From Marinococcus sp. PL1-022 (GTDB lineage: Bacteria; Bacillota; Bacilli; Bacillales; Marinococcaceae): a stretch of DNA of 64,000 nucleotides. The stretch spans positions 1,999,495 to 2,063,494 of the forward strand of contig NZ_JAWXCX010000001.1 of NCBI RefSeq assembly GCF_033845285.1, read 5' to 3'. Below are positions 27,211-37,885 of this stretch, in pieces. The notes beneath the pieces are model-generated. The model was not told where the DNA came from and did not search any database. It saw only the letters and a program-made list of their open reading frames with translations. Made by a program: the position numbers and the translations under genes. Numbering within the stretch: the first letter of the stretch is position 1; each line of letters opens with the position of its first letter.

Positions 27211-28998
27211 TTATTCGTCTTCATCCTCTTTTTCAGACACATCGAGCTTAAGATGCAGTTCATCAAGCTGTCTGCTGCTTACTTTCCCAGGCGCCTGCGT
27301 TAATGGATCGGTGGCACTCGCCGTTTTCGGGAAGGCGATCGTATCTCTCAGATTATTTCTGCCTGCGAGGATCATCACGATCCGGTCAAGACCAAACGCG
27401 ATGCCGCCGTGTGGCGGTGCCCCGTAATCAAATGCCTCCATAAGAAAATCGAACTGTTCCTTCGCCTCTTCCTTATTAAACCCAAGTGCTGTAAACATTC
27501 TTTCCTGAAGATCTTTTTCATAAATACGCTGCGATCCTCCGCCAATTTCATAGCCATTCAACACGAGGTCGTACGCCTCTGCTCTGATATCTTCCGGATT
27601 TGTTTCAAGCAGGTGGGCGTCTTCCTCCACCGGCCGTGTAAATGGGTGGTGCATCGCTACATACCGGTCATCGTCCTTGTTATACTCCATCAGCGGAAAT
27701 TCTGTAACCCACAGGAAATTAAACGTGCTGCGGTCAATCATGTCGAGCTCTTTTCCGAATTTCAGGCGCAGGGCGCCAAGAGAATCCCAGACCACCTGGT
27801 GACTGTCTGCTCCAAAGAACAGCAGATCCTCTGCTTCTGCTCCCATCGCTTCGCGGAGCGCTGCTGTTTCCTCATCGCTTAAGAACTTCGCGACCGGACC
27901 TTTGAGTTCATTTTCCTCTACCTTCAGCCAGGCAAGCCCTTTCGCTCCGTAAGCAGCCACAAATTCTGCCAGATCGTCAATTTCCTTCCGCGACATCTGG
28001 TTAGCCACGCCTTTGACATTCAGTCCTTTAATGATGCCTCCTGAGGCTGCAGCGTTTTTGAATACTTTAAAATCACTGTCCTTTAAAACCTCGGTCAGCT
28101 CCACGAGCTCCATGCCAAATCTGGTTTCGGGCTTGTCGGAGCCGTAGCGGTTCATCGCTTCATAATACGTCATACGGGGAAACGGTGTTTCAATGTCGAC
28201 CCCGCGCGTTTCCTTCAACAGCCCGGCCATCATTGTTTCCATCATGGAGAAGAGGTCCTCTGTGTCCAGAAAGGCCGTCTCAATGTCCACCTGGGTGAAT
28301 TCCGGCTGCCGGTCGGCCCGCAGGTCCTCATCCCGGAAGCAGCGAACAATCTGGTAATAACGCTCAAATCCCGAAACCATCAGAAGCTGTTTAAACAGCT
28401 GCGGGGACTGCGGCAGAGCATAAAACTCCCCGGGATGGACCCGGCTTGGCACCAGATAGTCTCTCGCTCCTTCAGGCGTGCTTTTGGTGAGCATCGGCGT
28501 TTCCATATCGAAAAAGTCACGGTCATCGAGAAAACGGCGGATAAACTTCGTTGTCTGGTGACGGAGCTTGAACGTCTCCTGCATATCCGGGCGCCGGAGA
28601 TCAAGGTAGCGGTATCGGAGCCTTACGTCCTCAGATACATTAGTATCTGCTTCAATTTGAAACGGCAGCGGTTTTGAGGCATTCATAATTGAAAGCTTAT
28701 CGACACGGACTTCCACCTTTCCGGTCGGAATTTTTTCATTGTACGTTTCTTCATCGCGCTGTACGACAATTCCTTCTACGTCAAGCACGTATTCGCTGCG
28801 AACCCTTTCCGCTGCATTCAGTGCTTCCTGGGACTGTTCCGGAGTCGCTACCACCTGTACGATCCCTGAACGGTCCCTGAGATCAATAAAGACCACCTGG
28901 CCTAAATCCCGGCGGGTCTGGGCCCAGCCCTTCAATCTTACTTTTTCGCCTATCAGCGCCTCCTGAATCTCTCCGCAATGATGCGTCCGTCCTATCAT
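27211..28998 (-). CDS. aspS: Aspartate--tRNA ligase
   Basis: A 595-residue class IIb synthetase of the bacterial type. An N-terminal OB anticodon-binding domain ([22 protein letters not shown] given here as its recognisable core) is followed by the catalytic domain with [20 protein letters not shown], the GAD insertion and motif 3 [16 protein letters not shown]. Length is normal. It overlaps hisS by four bases and is served by the hisS T-box leader. Confidence 0.98.
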   Translation of the reverse strand: MIGRTHHCGEIQEALIGEKVRLKGWAQTRRDLGQVVFIDLRDRSGIVQVVATPEQSQEALNAAERVRSEYVLDVEGIVVQRDEETYNEKIPTGKVEVRVDKLSIMNASKPLPFQIEADTNVSEDVRLRYRYLDLRRPDMQETFKLRHQTTKFIRRFLDDRDFFDMETPMLTKSTPEGARDYLVPSRVHPGEFYALPQSPQLFKQLLMVSGFERYYQIVRCFRDEDLRADRQPEFTQVDIETAFLDTEDLFSMMETMMAGLLKETRGVDIETPFPRMTYYEAMNRYGSDKPETRFGMELVELTEVLKDSDFKVFKNAAASGGIIKGLNVKGVANQMSRKEIDDLAEFVAAYGAKGLAWLKVEENELKGPVAKFLSDEETAALREAMGAEAEDLLFFGADSHQVVWDSLGALRLKFGKELDMIDRSTFNFLWVTEFPLMEYNKDDDRYVAMHHPFTRPVEEDAHLLETNPEDIRAEAYDLVLNGYEIGGGSQRIYEKDLQERMFTALGFNKEEAKEQFDFLMEAFDYGAPPHGGIAFGLDRIVMILAGRNNLRDTIAFPKTASATDPLTQAPGKVSSRQLDELHLKLDVSEKEDEDE

Positions 28999-30278
28999 TG
29001 TTTCTTCCTCCTTGTACGTTCCTGCATAATAGTAATAAATGCCGACAGTGGCACTTCTTCCTGCTCGCCTGTCTGCATATTTTTAATGTTAACTGCTTCT
29101 GCTTCCAGCTCATCGTCACCGATAACGACGGTGAAGGTACTGTTTGTACGGTCTGCTGCTTTAAACTGGGCTTTTGTTTTACGGTCCATGTAATCCTTAT
29201 CGGCTTTAACGCCTGCCCTCCGGAGCTCATGCACCAGGGAAACGGAGCGTTTTTTGGCTTCCTCCCCCATGGCCACAATATAGCAGTCCAGGTTTTTCTC
29301 TGCCGGAAGCTCAACGTTCTGAGTATTGAGTGCCATCAAAAGCCGCTCAATACTAAGCGCAAAGCCGATGCCAGGCGTGTCCGGGCCGCCAATGTCCTCA
29401 ATCAGCCCATTGTAGCGGCCGCCGCCCATAAGCGTTGTAATCGCGCCAAAGCCTTCTCCTTCAATCATAATTTCGAAGGCGGTATGCGTATAATAATCCA
29501 GCCCGCGTACAAGATTCGCATCCACCTCGTAAGGGATACCCATTTCATCAAGCATTGTTTTAACCTGGTTAAAATACCTGCTTGACTCTTCATTTAAGTG
29601 ATCCAGAATAGAAGGCGCATCCGCCATCAGCGGGTGGTCTTTATCCTTTTTGCAGTCGAGGATCCGAAGCGGGTTGGTGTGCAGGCGCTCCTGACAGTCA
29701 CTGCAGAACTCTCCGATACGGGGCTCAAAATGAGAGACAAGCGCCGCGCGGTGAGCTATCCGGCTCTCCTTGTCCCCGAGGCTGTTGACAACCAGCTTAA
29801 GGCCCTTGAGATTCATTTCTTCATAAAACTGCATGGCAAGTCCGATAACCTCTGCGTCAATCGCAGGATCTGCGCTCCCAATCGCTTCCACGCCGAATTG
29901 GACAAACTGCCTCATGCGTCCGGACTGGGGGCGCTCATAGCGAAACATCGGTCCGGTGTAATACAGCTTCACCGGCTGACCGGCCCAGCCGTACATTTTG
30001 TTTTCCACATAGGAGCGCACGATGGATGCCGTATTTTCCGGACGGAGCGTGAGCTGCCTTCCGCCTTTGTCTTCGAACGTATACATTTCTTTTTGCACAA
30101 TATCAGTGGAATCCCCCACTCCACGTGCAAACAGCTCGGTTTGTTCAAAAATAGGGGTTCTTATTTCACTGTAGTTGAACCGGCTGCAGATATCGTCTAT
30201 TTTTTGTTCAATAAACTGCCACTTTTCCGATTCGCCCGGAAGTATATCCTGGGTACCTCTTGGAATTCGATAAGCCAT
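28995..30278 (-). CDS. hisS: Histidine--tRNA ligase
   Basis: A 427-residue class IIa synthetase. Motifs seen are [13 protein letters not shown] at the start, [48 protein letters not shown] and the class signature [15 protein letters not shown]. The C-terminal anticodon-binding domain ends in a basic tail. The ATG comes directly after the T-box leader terminator. Confidence 0.98.
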   Translation of the reverse strand: MAYRIPRGTQDILPGESEKWQFIEQKIDDICSRFNYSEIRTPIFEQTELFARGVGDSTDIVQKEMYTFEDKGGRQLTLRPENTASIVRSYVENKMYGWAGQPVKLYYTGPMFRYERPQSGRMRQFVQFGVEAIGSADPAIDAEVIGLAMQFYEEMNLKGLKLVVNSLGDKESRIAHRAALVSHFEPRIGEFCSDCQERLHTNPLRILDCKKDKDHPLMADAPSILDHLNEESSRYFNQVKTMLDEMGIPYEVDANLVRGLDYYTHTAFEIMIEGEGFGAITTLMGGGRYNGLIEDIGGPDTPGIGFALSIERLLMALNTQNVELPAEKNLDCYIVAMGEEAKKRSVSLVHELRRAGVKADKDYMDRKTKAQFKAADRTNSTFTVVIGDDELEAEAVNIKNMQTGEQEEVPLSAFITIMQERTRRKKQ

Positions 30279-30316
30279 GCTCGTTCCTCCCTTTATCTAT
30301 TCAGTCATTCCACATA

Positions 30317-30580
30317 AAAAAACCGACCCTCATGAATCATGAGGGACGGTTGATCCGCGTTGCCACCCTAATTGAAACGACACTCGTTTCCACTTCATAC
30401 CTGTAACGAAGGCGGACGTTTATTCCTACCAGCTGCCCGGCAGCATTCGAAATAAAACCTACAAAGTGTCTTTCAACAGGGGAGAAAGAGAAGGACTTCC
30501 AGCCTCGGGTCCTTCTTCTCTGGCAGTCTGCCGCGCTGTCTACTTTCTTTATCATCGGATTTAGCTGTTCTTCTGTAAAA
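30317..30580 (-). promoter_or_regulatory. T-box riboswitch of hisS-aspS
   Basis: The minus-strand leader has the T-box AGGGTGGCAACGCG (plus 30356-30369), followed by the stem CCGTCCCTCATG / CATGAGGGTCGG and a T run that form the terminator. A stem I region with an AGTA motif lies upstream. CAC in the context GAAAGACAC (plus 30466-30468) is a candidate His specifier. It should raise hisS and aspS when tRNA(His) is uncharged. Confidence 0.92.
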
Positions 30581-30582
30581 CA

Positions 30583-30611
30583 ATCTTACGAATCTTCCCG
30601 GGGATTGTCAA
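30583..30611 (-). promoter_or_regulatory. Promoter of hisS-aspS
   Basis: TTGACA (plus 30606-30611) and TAAGAT (30583-30588) with a 17-base spacer on the minus strand. The -35 box overlaps the dtd stop codon. Confidence 0.8.
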
Positions 30612-31066
30612 CCATTTCCCTGGCTTTTCGGGGAATCCAGTATGAGCGTCACCGGTCCGTCATTCGTAAGAGATATATCCATATCCGCACCAAACACTCC
30701 GGTTTCCACGTGAACGCTTTGTTCTGCGAGAAGTTCGTTAAACTGGAGGTAATACGCTTTGGCCTGCTCCGGCGGTGCCGCCTCCATAAAGTTCGGCCGG
30801 CGCCCTTTCTGCGTATTGCCGTAAAGCGTGAACTGAGGAATAGATAACACGCGGCCACCCACATCGAGCACAGACCGGTTCATTTTCCCCGCTTCATCCT
30901 CAAACACGCGGAGATTGCTCACCTTCTCTGCCATCCACGCCAGGTCCTTTTCCGTATCTTCTCCGTGAATGCCTACAAAAAGCACCAGTCCTGAAGATAT
31001 TTCTCCTGTTACTTCATCCCCGACGCGGCACGCCGCCTCCTTGCTTCTCTGCAGTACCACTTTCAC
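30608..31066 (-). CDS. dtd: D-aminoacyl-tRNA deacylase
   Basis: A 152-residue homodimeric editing enzyme that removes D-amino acids (and glycine) from tRNA. The family blocks are [18 protein letters not shown] near residues 77-94 and [11 protein letters not shown] near 137-147, the latter holding the Gly-Pro motif that forms the active site across the dimer. It follows relA by 30 bases and is likely co-transcribed with it. Confidence 0.95.
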   Translation of the reverse strand: MKVVLQRSKEAACRVGDEVTGEISSGLVLFVGIHGEDTEKDLAWMAEKVSNLRVFEDEAGKMNRSVLDVGGRVLSIPQFTLYGNTQKGRRPNFMEAAPPEQAKAYYLQFNELLAEQSVHVETGVFGADMDISLTNDGPVTLILDSPKSQGNG

Positions 31067-31096
31067 GCTGAACGACCCTTTCTCTTCTGCAAATCG

Positions 31097-33277
31097 TTAA
31101 TGCATCACCCGCCGCACGGAATAAATGTCAGGGAGCCCCTTAATTTTATCCACGACTCGGCGCAGATGATCAGTATTGCTGATATTTACGGTTACATGAA
31201 TAATAGCCATTTTGTTCTTATCTGCCTTGCCGCTGACAGCACTCATGTTGGTTTTCGTTTCAGTAACCGCCTGCAGCACAGCGTTTAAAAGCCCGCGCCG
31301 GTCATAGCCGGTCACTTCAATATCCACATTGTAGTTTTTCGATTTCTCAGCCGCGCCTTCCCATTCCACAGACAATAGACGCGGTTCCGAATCCTCGTTT
31401 TTAATATTTGGACAGTCACTCCGGTGCACGGATACGCCCCGGCCCTTCGTAATAAAGCCTACGATTTCATCACCAGGGACTGGGTTACAGCACCGGGACA
31501 ACCGTACGAGCAGGTTATCGACGCCTTTGACCCTCACTCCGGCTCCGGTTTTTCTCGTCGGCGTTGTCGGCTGTACGTCTTTGACAGCTTCAGCCACAGA
31601 CTTTTGCTCGGCGGCCTGTTCCTGCTCCTGGCGGGCCCGGTCGGTCAGCCTTGTGACAATCTGCTTCGGACTGACACCGTTATACCCCACTGCTGCAAAC
31701 ATATCTTCATCATTGGAAAAGCTGAATTTGTCGGCTGTTTCCTGACGGTTTTCTTCGTTTAATATCTCTTTTGGCTCGTAGTTTTGCGCCCGCAGCTCAC
31801 GCTCCACCATTTCACGGCCTTTTTGAATATTTTCTTCACGACGTTCCTTTTTGAAGAACTGCTTAATTTTGTTTTTGGCATGAGAGCTTTTCGTCAGCTT
31901 CAGCCAATCCTGGCTTGGACCGTAGGAATGCTTGGATGTAAGCATTTCTACAATATCGCCGGTGGTCAGCTCATGGTCAAGCGGCACCATTTTACCATTT
32001 ACCTTTGCCCCAATCGAGCGGTTGCCGATCTCCGTATGAATCCGATAGGCAAAATCAATCGGCACTGAGCCCCGCGGGAGCTCGATAACATCGCCCTTTG
32101 GAGTAAACACAAACACCATATCGGAAAATAAGTCGATCTTGAGCGATTCCATAAACTCCTGGGCATCCGGCGTATCGTCCTGCCATTCCAGAATCTCCCG
32201 GAACCAGGTGAGCTTATCTTCAAGGGACTGTTTGTTCTGTGCGTCCTTGCCTTCCTTATAGGCCCAGTGGGCTGCCACACCAAATTCAGCGATACGGTGC
32301 ATTTCCCTCGAGCGGATCTGTACCTCAAGAGGCTCTCCGTTCGGTCCGATGACGGTCGTATGAAGAGACTGGTACATATTCGCCTTCGGCATGGCGATAT
32401 AGTCCTTGAACCGGCCCGGCATCGGCTTCCAGCAGGTGTGAATGATTCCAAGAACAGCGTAGCAGTCCTTAATGCTGTCAACTATAATACGTACGGCCAG
32501 CAGGTCATAAATTTCATTAAACTGCTTTTTATCCTTCACCATTTTTCGGTAAATGCTGTAAATATGCTTCGGCCGCCCGTACATTTCGGCATTGATTTTC
32601 AAATCATTCACGTTTTCCTGAATGTTATCAATCACCTGGTCGATATATTCTTCCCGTTCGGCGCGCTTTTGTTTCATCAAATTCACGATACGATAATACT
32701 GCTGGGGCTCGAGATAACGGAGCGCCGTGTCCTCAAGCTCCCATTTGATTGTGGAAATACCTAATCGATGAGCAAGCGGGGCAAAAATTTCCAGTGTTTC
32801 ATTAGAAATGCGGCGCTGTTTCTCCGGTGGAAGATGCTTCAGGGTCCGCATGTTGTGCAGGCGGTCTGCAAGCTTTATCAGGATCACCCGGATATCCTTG
32901 GCCATTGCGACCACCATCTTGCGGTGGTTTTCCGCCTGCTGCTGTTCCTTCGATTTGTATTTAATCTTTTTCAGCTTCGTGACACCGTCTACAAGCATAG
33001 CCACTTCGCTGTTAAATTCCCGTTCGAGGTCTTCGACGGTCACCTCTGTGTCTTCTACCACATCATGCATAAAAGCAGCCGCGATCGTATCAGGATCCAA
33101 CTGCAGTTCTATGAGAATACCGGCTACCTGAATAGGGTGCAGGATGTAAGGCTCGCCTGACTTCCGGTATTGCTCCTGATGGGCTTTTTCTGCATAATGA
33201 TAAGCTTTATCCAAAAAAGCGACATTCGCTTCGGATAAATAAACGCCCGCTTTTTCCATTACTTCATCAATCGTCAT
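31097..33277 (-). CDS. relA: Bifunctional (p)ppGpp synthetase/hydrolase RelA
   Basis: A 726-residue long RSH enzyme. The hydrolase HD domain (residues about 40-200) has [19 protein letters not shown] and FMHDVVEDT. The synthetase domain has the [19 protein letters not shown] block. TGS, a helical/zinc-finger region ([16 protein letters not shown]) and a C-terminal ACT follow. The HD residues look intact, so both activities are expected. It has its own promoter. Confidence 0.97.
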   Translation of the reverse strand: MTIDEVMEKAGVYLSEANVAFLDKAYHYAEKAHQEQYRKSGEPYILHPIQVAGILIELQLDPDTIAAAFMHDVVEDTEVTVEDLEREFNSEVAMLVDGVTKLKKIKYKSKEQQQAENHRKMVVAMAKDIRVILIKLADRLHNMRTLKHLPPEKQRRISNETLEIFAPLAHRLGISTIKWELEDTALRYLEPQQYYRIVNLMKQKRAEREEYIDQVIDNIQENVNDLKINAEMYGRPKHIYSIYRKMVKDKKQFNEIYDLLAVRIIVDSIKDCYAVLGIIHTCWKPMPGRFKDYIAMPKANMYQSLHTTVIGPNGEPLEVQIRSREMHRIAEFGVAAHWAYKEGKDAQNKQSLEDKLTWFREILEWQDDTPDAQEFMESLKIDLFSDMVFVFTPKGDVIELPRGSVPIDFAYRIHTEIGNRSIGAKVNGKMVPLDHELTTGDIVEMLTSKHSYGPSQDWLKLTKSSHAKNKIKQFFKKERREENIQKGREMVERELRAQNYEPKEILNEENRQETADKFSFSNDEDMFAAVGYNGVSPKQIVTRLTDRARQEQEQAAEQKSVAEAVKDVQPTTPTRKTGAGVRVKGVDNLLVRLSRCCNPVPGDEIVGFITKGRGVSVHRSDCPNIKNEDSEPRLLSVEWEGAAEKSKNYNVDIEVTGYDRRGLLNAVLQAVTETKTNMSAVSGKADKNKMAIIHVTVNISNTDHLRRVVDKIKGLPDIYSVRRVMH

Positions 33278-33356
33278 GGAATCACCCTTATTCGCCTTTC
33301 CACCTTATAATAGATACACGGTATATCTACCGGACATAAATATCTGAATATGAAGA

Positions 33357-33385
33357 AATATAACGCTAATTGGCTCTAATTTCAA
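33357..33385 (-). promoter_or_regulatory. Promoter of relA
   Basis: TTGAAA (plus 33380-33385), 17-base spacer and TATATT (33357-33362) on the minus strand, giving a leader of about 70-75 bases to the relA start. Confidence 0.7.
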
Positions 33386-33427
33386 GCCTCAAGCCTTTTT
33401 TTCGCCGCTGGCTTCTCCAGGTATAAT

Positions 33428-33459
33428 AATAACCCCCGAACCACTGGTTGGCAGGGGGC
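33428..33459 (-). terminator. Terminator after apt
   Basis: CCCCC and GGGGG ends with an inner CCAACCA/TGGTT pairing; the minus strand continues TTATTATTA. It ends the recJ-apt transcript. Confidence 0.7.
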
Positions 33460-33477
33460 TTAAGACAAATATCCGTA

Positions 33478-33999
33478 TTAATCAAACGTGACTAAAGAAT
33501 AGACATTATAGTCATTCAGTTCTTTGTTGTTTCTTGCATCCAGATAGGAAAGCTCGATGAAGAATGCGAGGCCTGCCACAACTCCACCCAGCTTTTCCAC
33601 CAGCTGCACAGTAGCTCTTACAGTGCCACCGGTAGCAAGCAGATCATCAGTGATAAGCACCCGCTGGCCGGGTTTAATGGCGTCTGTATGAATCGACAGG
33701 CTTGCTTCCCCGTATTCCAGTCCGTAATCCTCCGTAATGGTTTCCCGTGGCAGCTTGCCTTCTTTGCGGATAGGTACAAATGCTTTTTCCATTGCATAAG
33801 CAACCGGGCATCCAACTACAAATCCTCTCGCCTCAGGGCCGACAATCACATCAACATCGTGCTTTCCGGCAAATTCGATCATATTGTCAATGGCCTGCCG
33901 GTACACAGGACCGTTCTGCATAAGAGTTGTAATATCCTTAAATCGGATGCCCTTTTCAGGAAAATCCTCGATCACTGTTATGTAATCTTTAAAGTCCAT
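33478..33999 (-). CDS. apt: Adenine phosphoribosyltransferase
   Basis: A 173-residue purine salvage enzyme that turns adenine and PRPP into AMP. The PRPP-binding loop [13 protein letters not shown] lies near residues 119-131, and [16 protein letters not shown] near 54-69 is typical of APRT. It overlaps the recJ 3' end by 11 bases, the usual recJ-apt pairing in bacilli. Confidence 0.96.
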   Translation of the reverse strand: MDFKDYITVIEDFPEKGIRFKDITTLMQNGPVYRQAIDNMIEFAGKHDVDVIVGPEARGFVVGCPVAYAMEKAFVPIRKEGKLPRETITEDYGLEYGEASLSIHTDAIKPGQRVLITDDLLATGGTVRATVQLVEKLGGVVAGLAFFIELSYLDARNNKELNDYNVYSLVTFD

Positions 34000-36352
34000 G
34001 GTTTACCTTCTTCCTTACATCTAATATAGTTTCGTCCTTCTCCGGCAGCCAGGAAAGGATCCGTTTTTTTAATTGCGGAAACGGAGTAAACATCAGTTCC
34101 TGCTCGACATTTCTAGCCTCCATTTTTTCCTGGTAGGAGGAGGAGTCAGTTAAATCCTTTTTCGCTGGCTTTTCTTCTGCCGTGACAACTGCATCTTCCA
34201 TTTTAACAAAACCTAATTCAAAAAACACTTGGCTCATGAAAAACAAATCTTCCGTTTTCCACTGTTTATGCTCGGCCAGCTTCCTGCCCTGACTGTTCAG
34301 GTCAAACGAACTACGCTTTTTCAGGAAAGCGTAATACCATTTGAACTGCTCTCTTGAAGGCATCGAATGAAAATATGCTTTTTCTCTTCCATGAAAGTAT
34401 ACATAAACATTCGCCGCCTGTGGGAACTCCGCAAGCGCCTGCTTGAGCATATCAAGCGAAGTCGGCATATCTGCTATCACTACATTGGACGCGTGGTGCA
34501 GGCGGCCTTTTATATCGGTTCCGTTAAGAATGGCTGCGTGCCCGGCAGATGCCGCCAGCTCTTTTTGCTGCTCTTCTGTAAAAGCCAGCACCGCTGTATC
34601 TGTATTGTCCGCAAACGTCACCTGTTTTTCTTTTCTGCGGTCAAATACTTGAATCTGCTCCACCTTCGCGTCTCTTAAAAATAACTGCGGCTTACGGAAA
34701 CCGTTCCATTCATTGATGCTCAGTTCCCCAACGACAGAAACCTCTTCATTTTCTGTCAGGCTTTCCGATAAATATCCGAGATGAAAGCCGACACAATCAA
34801 GTTTTTTTCCACCGGCAGCGAGTGCCATCTTCAAGTGATTTTTCGATGCTCCTATCGTTTTCACGGATTCGAGAACCGTTTTTTCAATCCGGAAAACCGG
34901 CTTTGGATTACCGACACCAAACGGCGCAAGATTCCGCAGGTCTTCGACCGCCTCAATTGTAATGTCATTTACCGAAACATGCACGTCAATATATGTCGCC
35001 GGAACCATCAGTTCACTGCTCAGCGTTTCTTTCGCCTGGCCGACCATGCGGGTTCTCAGGGTATCGATATCTGCAGGGTCCAACGACATGCCAGCCGCCA
35101 TTGGGTGGCCCCCGAATTTTTGGAGCACGTCACGGTTTTTCGAAAGCTCCTGGAACATATCGAAGCCTTCGATGCTTCTTGCCGAGCCCTTGGCTTCCCC
35201 GCTTGCTGCATCAATGCTCATAACGATCACCGGTCGGTAATACCGTTCCACCAGACGGCTAGCCACGATGCCAATAACACCGGCGTTCCATCCTTTTCCT
35301 GCAACAATGATAAATGGATTGTCCTCCACGGGAAAGTTTGTTTCTACTTCCTCCACCGCTTCCTTGGTCATGCTCTCAACAAGCGATTTGCGTTCATTGT
35401 TCAGGTCATCGATCATTTCCGCCCACGATTCTGCTTCGTCAAGCGTAGCTGCAGTCAGAAGATGCACAGCGGGATCCGCTTCCTCCATGCGGCCCGCTGC
35501 ATTCAAACGCGGCCCCATTGCAAAGCCGACATGGTCTTCCTCCAGCTGCTCCCCTTCAATACTGCATATTCGTTTTAACGCCTGGACACCTGGGAGTTTA
35601 CTGTTCGTTAAAAGATCGAGTCCCCGCTGCACAAACAGCCGGTTTTCCTCCACGAGGGGTACAAGGTCACTGATCGTGCCAAGCGTGACAATATCGAGCC
35701 AGTGAACAGGCTCCTCGCTAAGAAGAGCATGTGCTAATTTATAGGCAACCCCAACTCCGGCAAGTTCTTTAAACGGATACGTGCAACCCGGTTTCTTCGG
35801 GTTAATGATCACATATGCAGGCGGCAGCTCCGGAGGCGGCTCGTGGTGGTCGGTAATAATAACATCCATACCTAAATCATTGGCAACCTGGATTTCATTA
35901 ACCGCTGCAATGCCTGTATCCACGGTAATAATGAGTGAAGCTCCTTCATCATGAGCCGACTGAAAAGCCGGAATGTTCGGTCCGTATCCTTCCGTAAACC
36001 GATTCGGAATGTACCAGCCAAATGAAGCTCCAAGCTCGGTTAAGAGCCGGATCATAATAGTTGTGCTCGACACCCCGTCCGCATCGTAATCCCCAAAAAC
36101 AAGTATTCGTTCTTTATTTTCAACCGCCTGCTGAATACGACGGACAGCTTCTTCCATGCCATCAAGCAAATACGGGTTATGTACAATAGACCAGTCATTA
36201 TGAATCATCTGCCGGACTTTCTCTGCTGATTCAAATCCTCTTGCAGCAAGCAGCCGTGCAGATATAACACTTACATTCAATTCATTTTTAAGCTGTTCTG
36301 CAAGACGTTCGTCCACTTCGGGCTGGTGCCATCTTGTTCGTGACTGCAGCAT
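33989..36352 (-). CDS. recJ: Single-stranded-DNA exonuclease RecJ
   Basis: A 787-residue 5'-3' exonuclease of the DHH family. The phosphoesterase motifs are [14 protein letters not shown] (near residue 79-92), [18 protein letters not shown] and the DHHA1 glycine-rich [13 protein letters not shown]. An OB-like domain and a Firmicute-type C-terminal extension of about 200 residues follow. It acts in RecFOR recombination and mismatch repair. Confidence 0.95.
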   Translation of the reverse strand: MLQSRTRWHQPEVDERLAEQLKNELNVSVISARLLAARGFESAEKVRQMIHNDWSIVHNPYLLDGMEEAVRRIQQAVENKERILVFGDYDADGVSSTTIMIRLLTELGASFGWYIPNRFTEGYGPNIPAFQSAHDEGASLIITVDTGIAAVNEIQVANDLGMDVIITDHHEPPPELPPAYVIINPKKPGCTYPFKELAGVGVAYKLAHALLSEEPVHWLDIVTLGTISDLVPLVEENRLFVQRGLDLLTNSKLPGVQALKRICSIEGEQLEEDHVGFAMGPRLNAAGRMEEADPAVHLLTAATLDEAESWAEMIDDLNNERKSLVESMTKEAVEEVETNFPVEDNPFIIVAGKGWNAGVIGIVASRLVERYYRPVIVMSIDAASGEAKGSARSIEGFDMFQELSKNRDVLQKFGGHPMAAGMSLDPADIDTLRTRMVGQAKETLSSELMVPATYIDVHVSVNDITIEAVEDLRNLAPFGVGNPKPVFRIEKTVLESVKTIGASKNHLKMALAAGGKKLDCVGFHLGYLSESLTENEEVSVVGELSINEWNGFRKPQLFLRDAKVEQIQVFDRRKEKQVTFADNTDTAVLAFTEEQQKELAASAGHAAILNGTDIKGRLHHASNVVIADMPTSLDMLKQALAEFPQAANVYVYFHGREKAYFHSMPSREQFKWYYAFLKKRSSFDLNSQGRKLAEHKQWKTEDLFFMSQVFFELGFVKMEDAVVTAEEKPAKKDLTDSSSYQEKMEARNVEQELMFTPFPQLKKRILSWLPEKDETILDVRKKVNHGL

Positions 36353-36464
36353 ATCTCTCTTCCTCTTTTCTTGCTTCAGCGTTTCAAACGATCCTTGTCT
36401 GCACTCACTATTGTATCGAAAATACTTACGGGATAAAAGCTATTTTATCTGTATGCAGCCTCAC

Positions 36465-36500
36465 AAAAAAGCTTCTTTTCCCTGAGACGGGAAAAGAAGC
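36465..36500 (-). terminator. Terminator after the YrvD-like gene
   Basis: A perfect 12-bp stem GCTTCTTTTCCC / GGGAAAAGAAGC with a 6-base loop and six Ts on the minus strand. Confidence 0.92.
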
Positions 36501-36514
36501 AAAAATTACTGAAT

Positions 36515-36835
36515 TTATGATGAACGGCTGGATTTTCCTTTATCACTATCTTCATGCGTCGTGCCGGTTGTTCTGGAGCCGACAGAGGCGCTGTGATCGT
36601 CCGAAGCTTTACGGAGACGGCGCACTTCTGCCTTCAGTTTATAGATACGGAACATGCTGAGAAATCCTGCCACCATCGCTCCAAGCAGTACAGAGACCAA
36701 AATTACGATAATAAGCGGCCATTCTCCAGTGCCAAACAACAAATTCACTTCTACACTATTTACATTGATCACGGCAAAAACAGCAATAATAAGCGCTAAA
36801 ATGAGTCCCATGATTAAACCTGTTTGTGCTTTCAT
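36515..36835 (-). CDS. yrvD: LapA-domain small membrane protein (YrvD-like)
   Basis: A 106-residue protein with two membrane helices (GLIMGLILALIIAVFAVINV and LIIVILVSVLLGAMVAGFLS), the layout of the LapA/DUF1049 domain. A basic coiled stretch and a Ser/Thr-rich tail follow. Bacilli have no lipopolysaccharide, so the Gram-negative LapA role does not carry over. It stands between secF and recJ, as in B. subtilis yrv. Confidence 0.85.
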   Translation of the reverse strand: MKAQTGLIMGLILALIIAVFAVINVNSVEVNLLFGTGEWPLIIVILVSVLLGAMVAGFLSMFRIYKLKAEVRRLRKASDDHSASVGSRTTGTTHEDSDKGKSSRSS

Positions 36836-36900
36836 CCTTTCACTCCTTTCACAGTCTGTGTTCTACTTTATTATACCCGTATAATTGCAAAAATAACCAT

Positions 36901-36928
36901 AAAAAGCCTCCCTTTCAGAAGGGAGACT
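36901..36928 (-). terminator. Terminator after secF
   Basis: GTCTCCCTT and AAGGGAGGC arms and a TTTTT tail on the minus strand, just after the secF stop. Confidence 0.85.
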
Positions 36929-36934
36929 TTCATT

Positions 36935-37885
36935 TCAGGATTCCGGCTCTTCTTCAGCCGGCGCCTTTTCACGGTCCCGTTTAATTTTTTTCCAGTTCCA
37001 GATCATCCACAGCTGGGCAGCCAGGAAAATGGAGGAATACGTACCAGCGACCAGGCCGACAAGCAGGGCCAGAGAAAACGACCGTATGCCTTCGCCGCCG
37101 AAAATAAACAGGGCTGCAGCCGCGAACACTACTGTCAGTACAGTATTGATGGAACGCGTGAGCGTCTGGTTCAGGCTGACGTCCACTACTTCTGCGAGGT
37201 CTTCAAACGATTCAATCTCTTCTGTCTGAGGCATGTTTTCTCTGATACGGTCAAACGTTACAATCGTATCGTTAATGGAATACCCTACAATCGTCAGAAC
37301 CGCCGCAATAAACGGCACGTTCACTTCCACCTGCAGCAGGCTGAAAAAGCCAATAATGAAAAATGCATCATGGAGCAGGGCAATAATTGAAGCCACTCCG
37401 TATAAAAACTGAAAGCGGATCGTGATATAAATTATCAGTCCGACCGATGCAATCAGCACAGATATAAATGCGTTCTGCGCCAGCTCCTGGCCGACCTGCG
37501 GGGAGACAGTACTTGTATTTGGAATACTTCCGTATTCTTCTTCAAAATACGTCTGCACCGCAGCTATTTCCTCCTGGGAAAGCTCCCCGATAAACCGTGC
37601 GGAAGCAATTGTATTATTTTCTCCACCAAGCGTAATATCATCTGGCTCCAAATCCGCTTCCACTGCTTCAAAATCCGAGCGCACCTGCTCCTCGGTCAGC
37701 GGCTCCTCCGCTGAAACCTCTACTCTTGAGCCGCTTTGAAAATCGATGCCCAGGTTCAAACCGATCGTTGACAAAAGGATGCCTCCGGCAAGAATATATG
37801 CGAGAGTAATCAGGAAAAAGACATTCCGGAATTTGACGAAAGGAATCACCCGTTTTAAGATCTTCCTGCTGTTATTAAGGTTCAT
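36935..37885 (-). CDS. secF: Protein translocase subunit SecF
   Basis: A 316-residue membrane protein with six membrane helices and one extracytoplasmic loop after helix 1. The signature GLNLGIDFQSGSRVEV lies near residues 38-53, and VGYSINDTIVTFDRIREN is in the helix 5 region. Together with SecD it uses proton or sodium flow to assist late export. The ATG 37885 is used; it is ten bases after AAGGAG, while an earlier GTG is too close. It overlaps secD by 11 bases. B. subtilis has a fused SecDF, but here the two are separate. Confidence 0.94.
   Translation of the reverse strand: MNLNNSRKILKRVIPFVKFRNVFFLITLAYILAGGILLSTIGLNLGIDFQSGSRVEVSAEEPLTEEQVRSDFEAVEADLEPDDITLGGENNTIASARFIGELSQEEIAAVQTYFEEEYGSIPNTSTVSPQVGQELAQNAFISVLIASVGLIIYITIRFQFLYGVASIIALLHDAFFIIGFFSLLQVEVNVPFIAAVLTIVGYSINDTIVTFDRIRENMPQTEEIESFEDLAEVVDVSLNQTLTRSINTVLTVVFAAAALFIFGGEGIRSFSLALLVGLVAGTYSSIFLAAQLWMIWNWKKIKRDREKAPAEEEPES

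Noticed and set aside
29598-30317. A 239-codon plus-strand frame opposite hisS
   Set aside because: Lies entirely within conserved hisS and its T-box side; no independent support.
34781-35578. A 265-codon plus-strand frame opposite recJ
   Set aside because: Shadow frame of recJ; no start signal and no recognisable motif.
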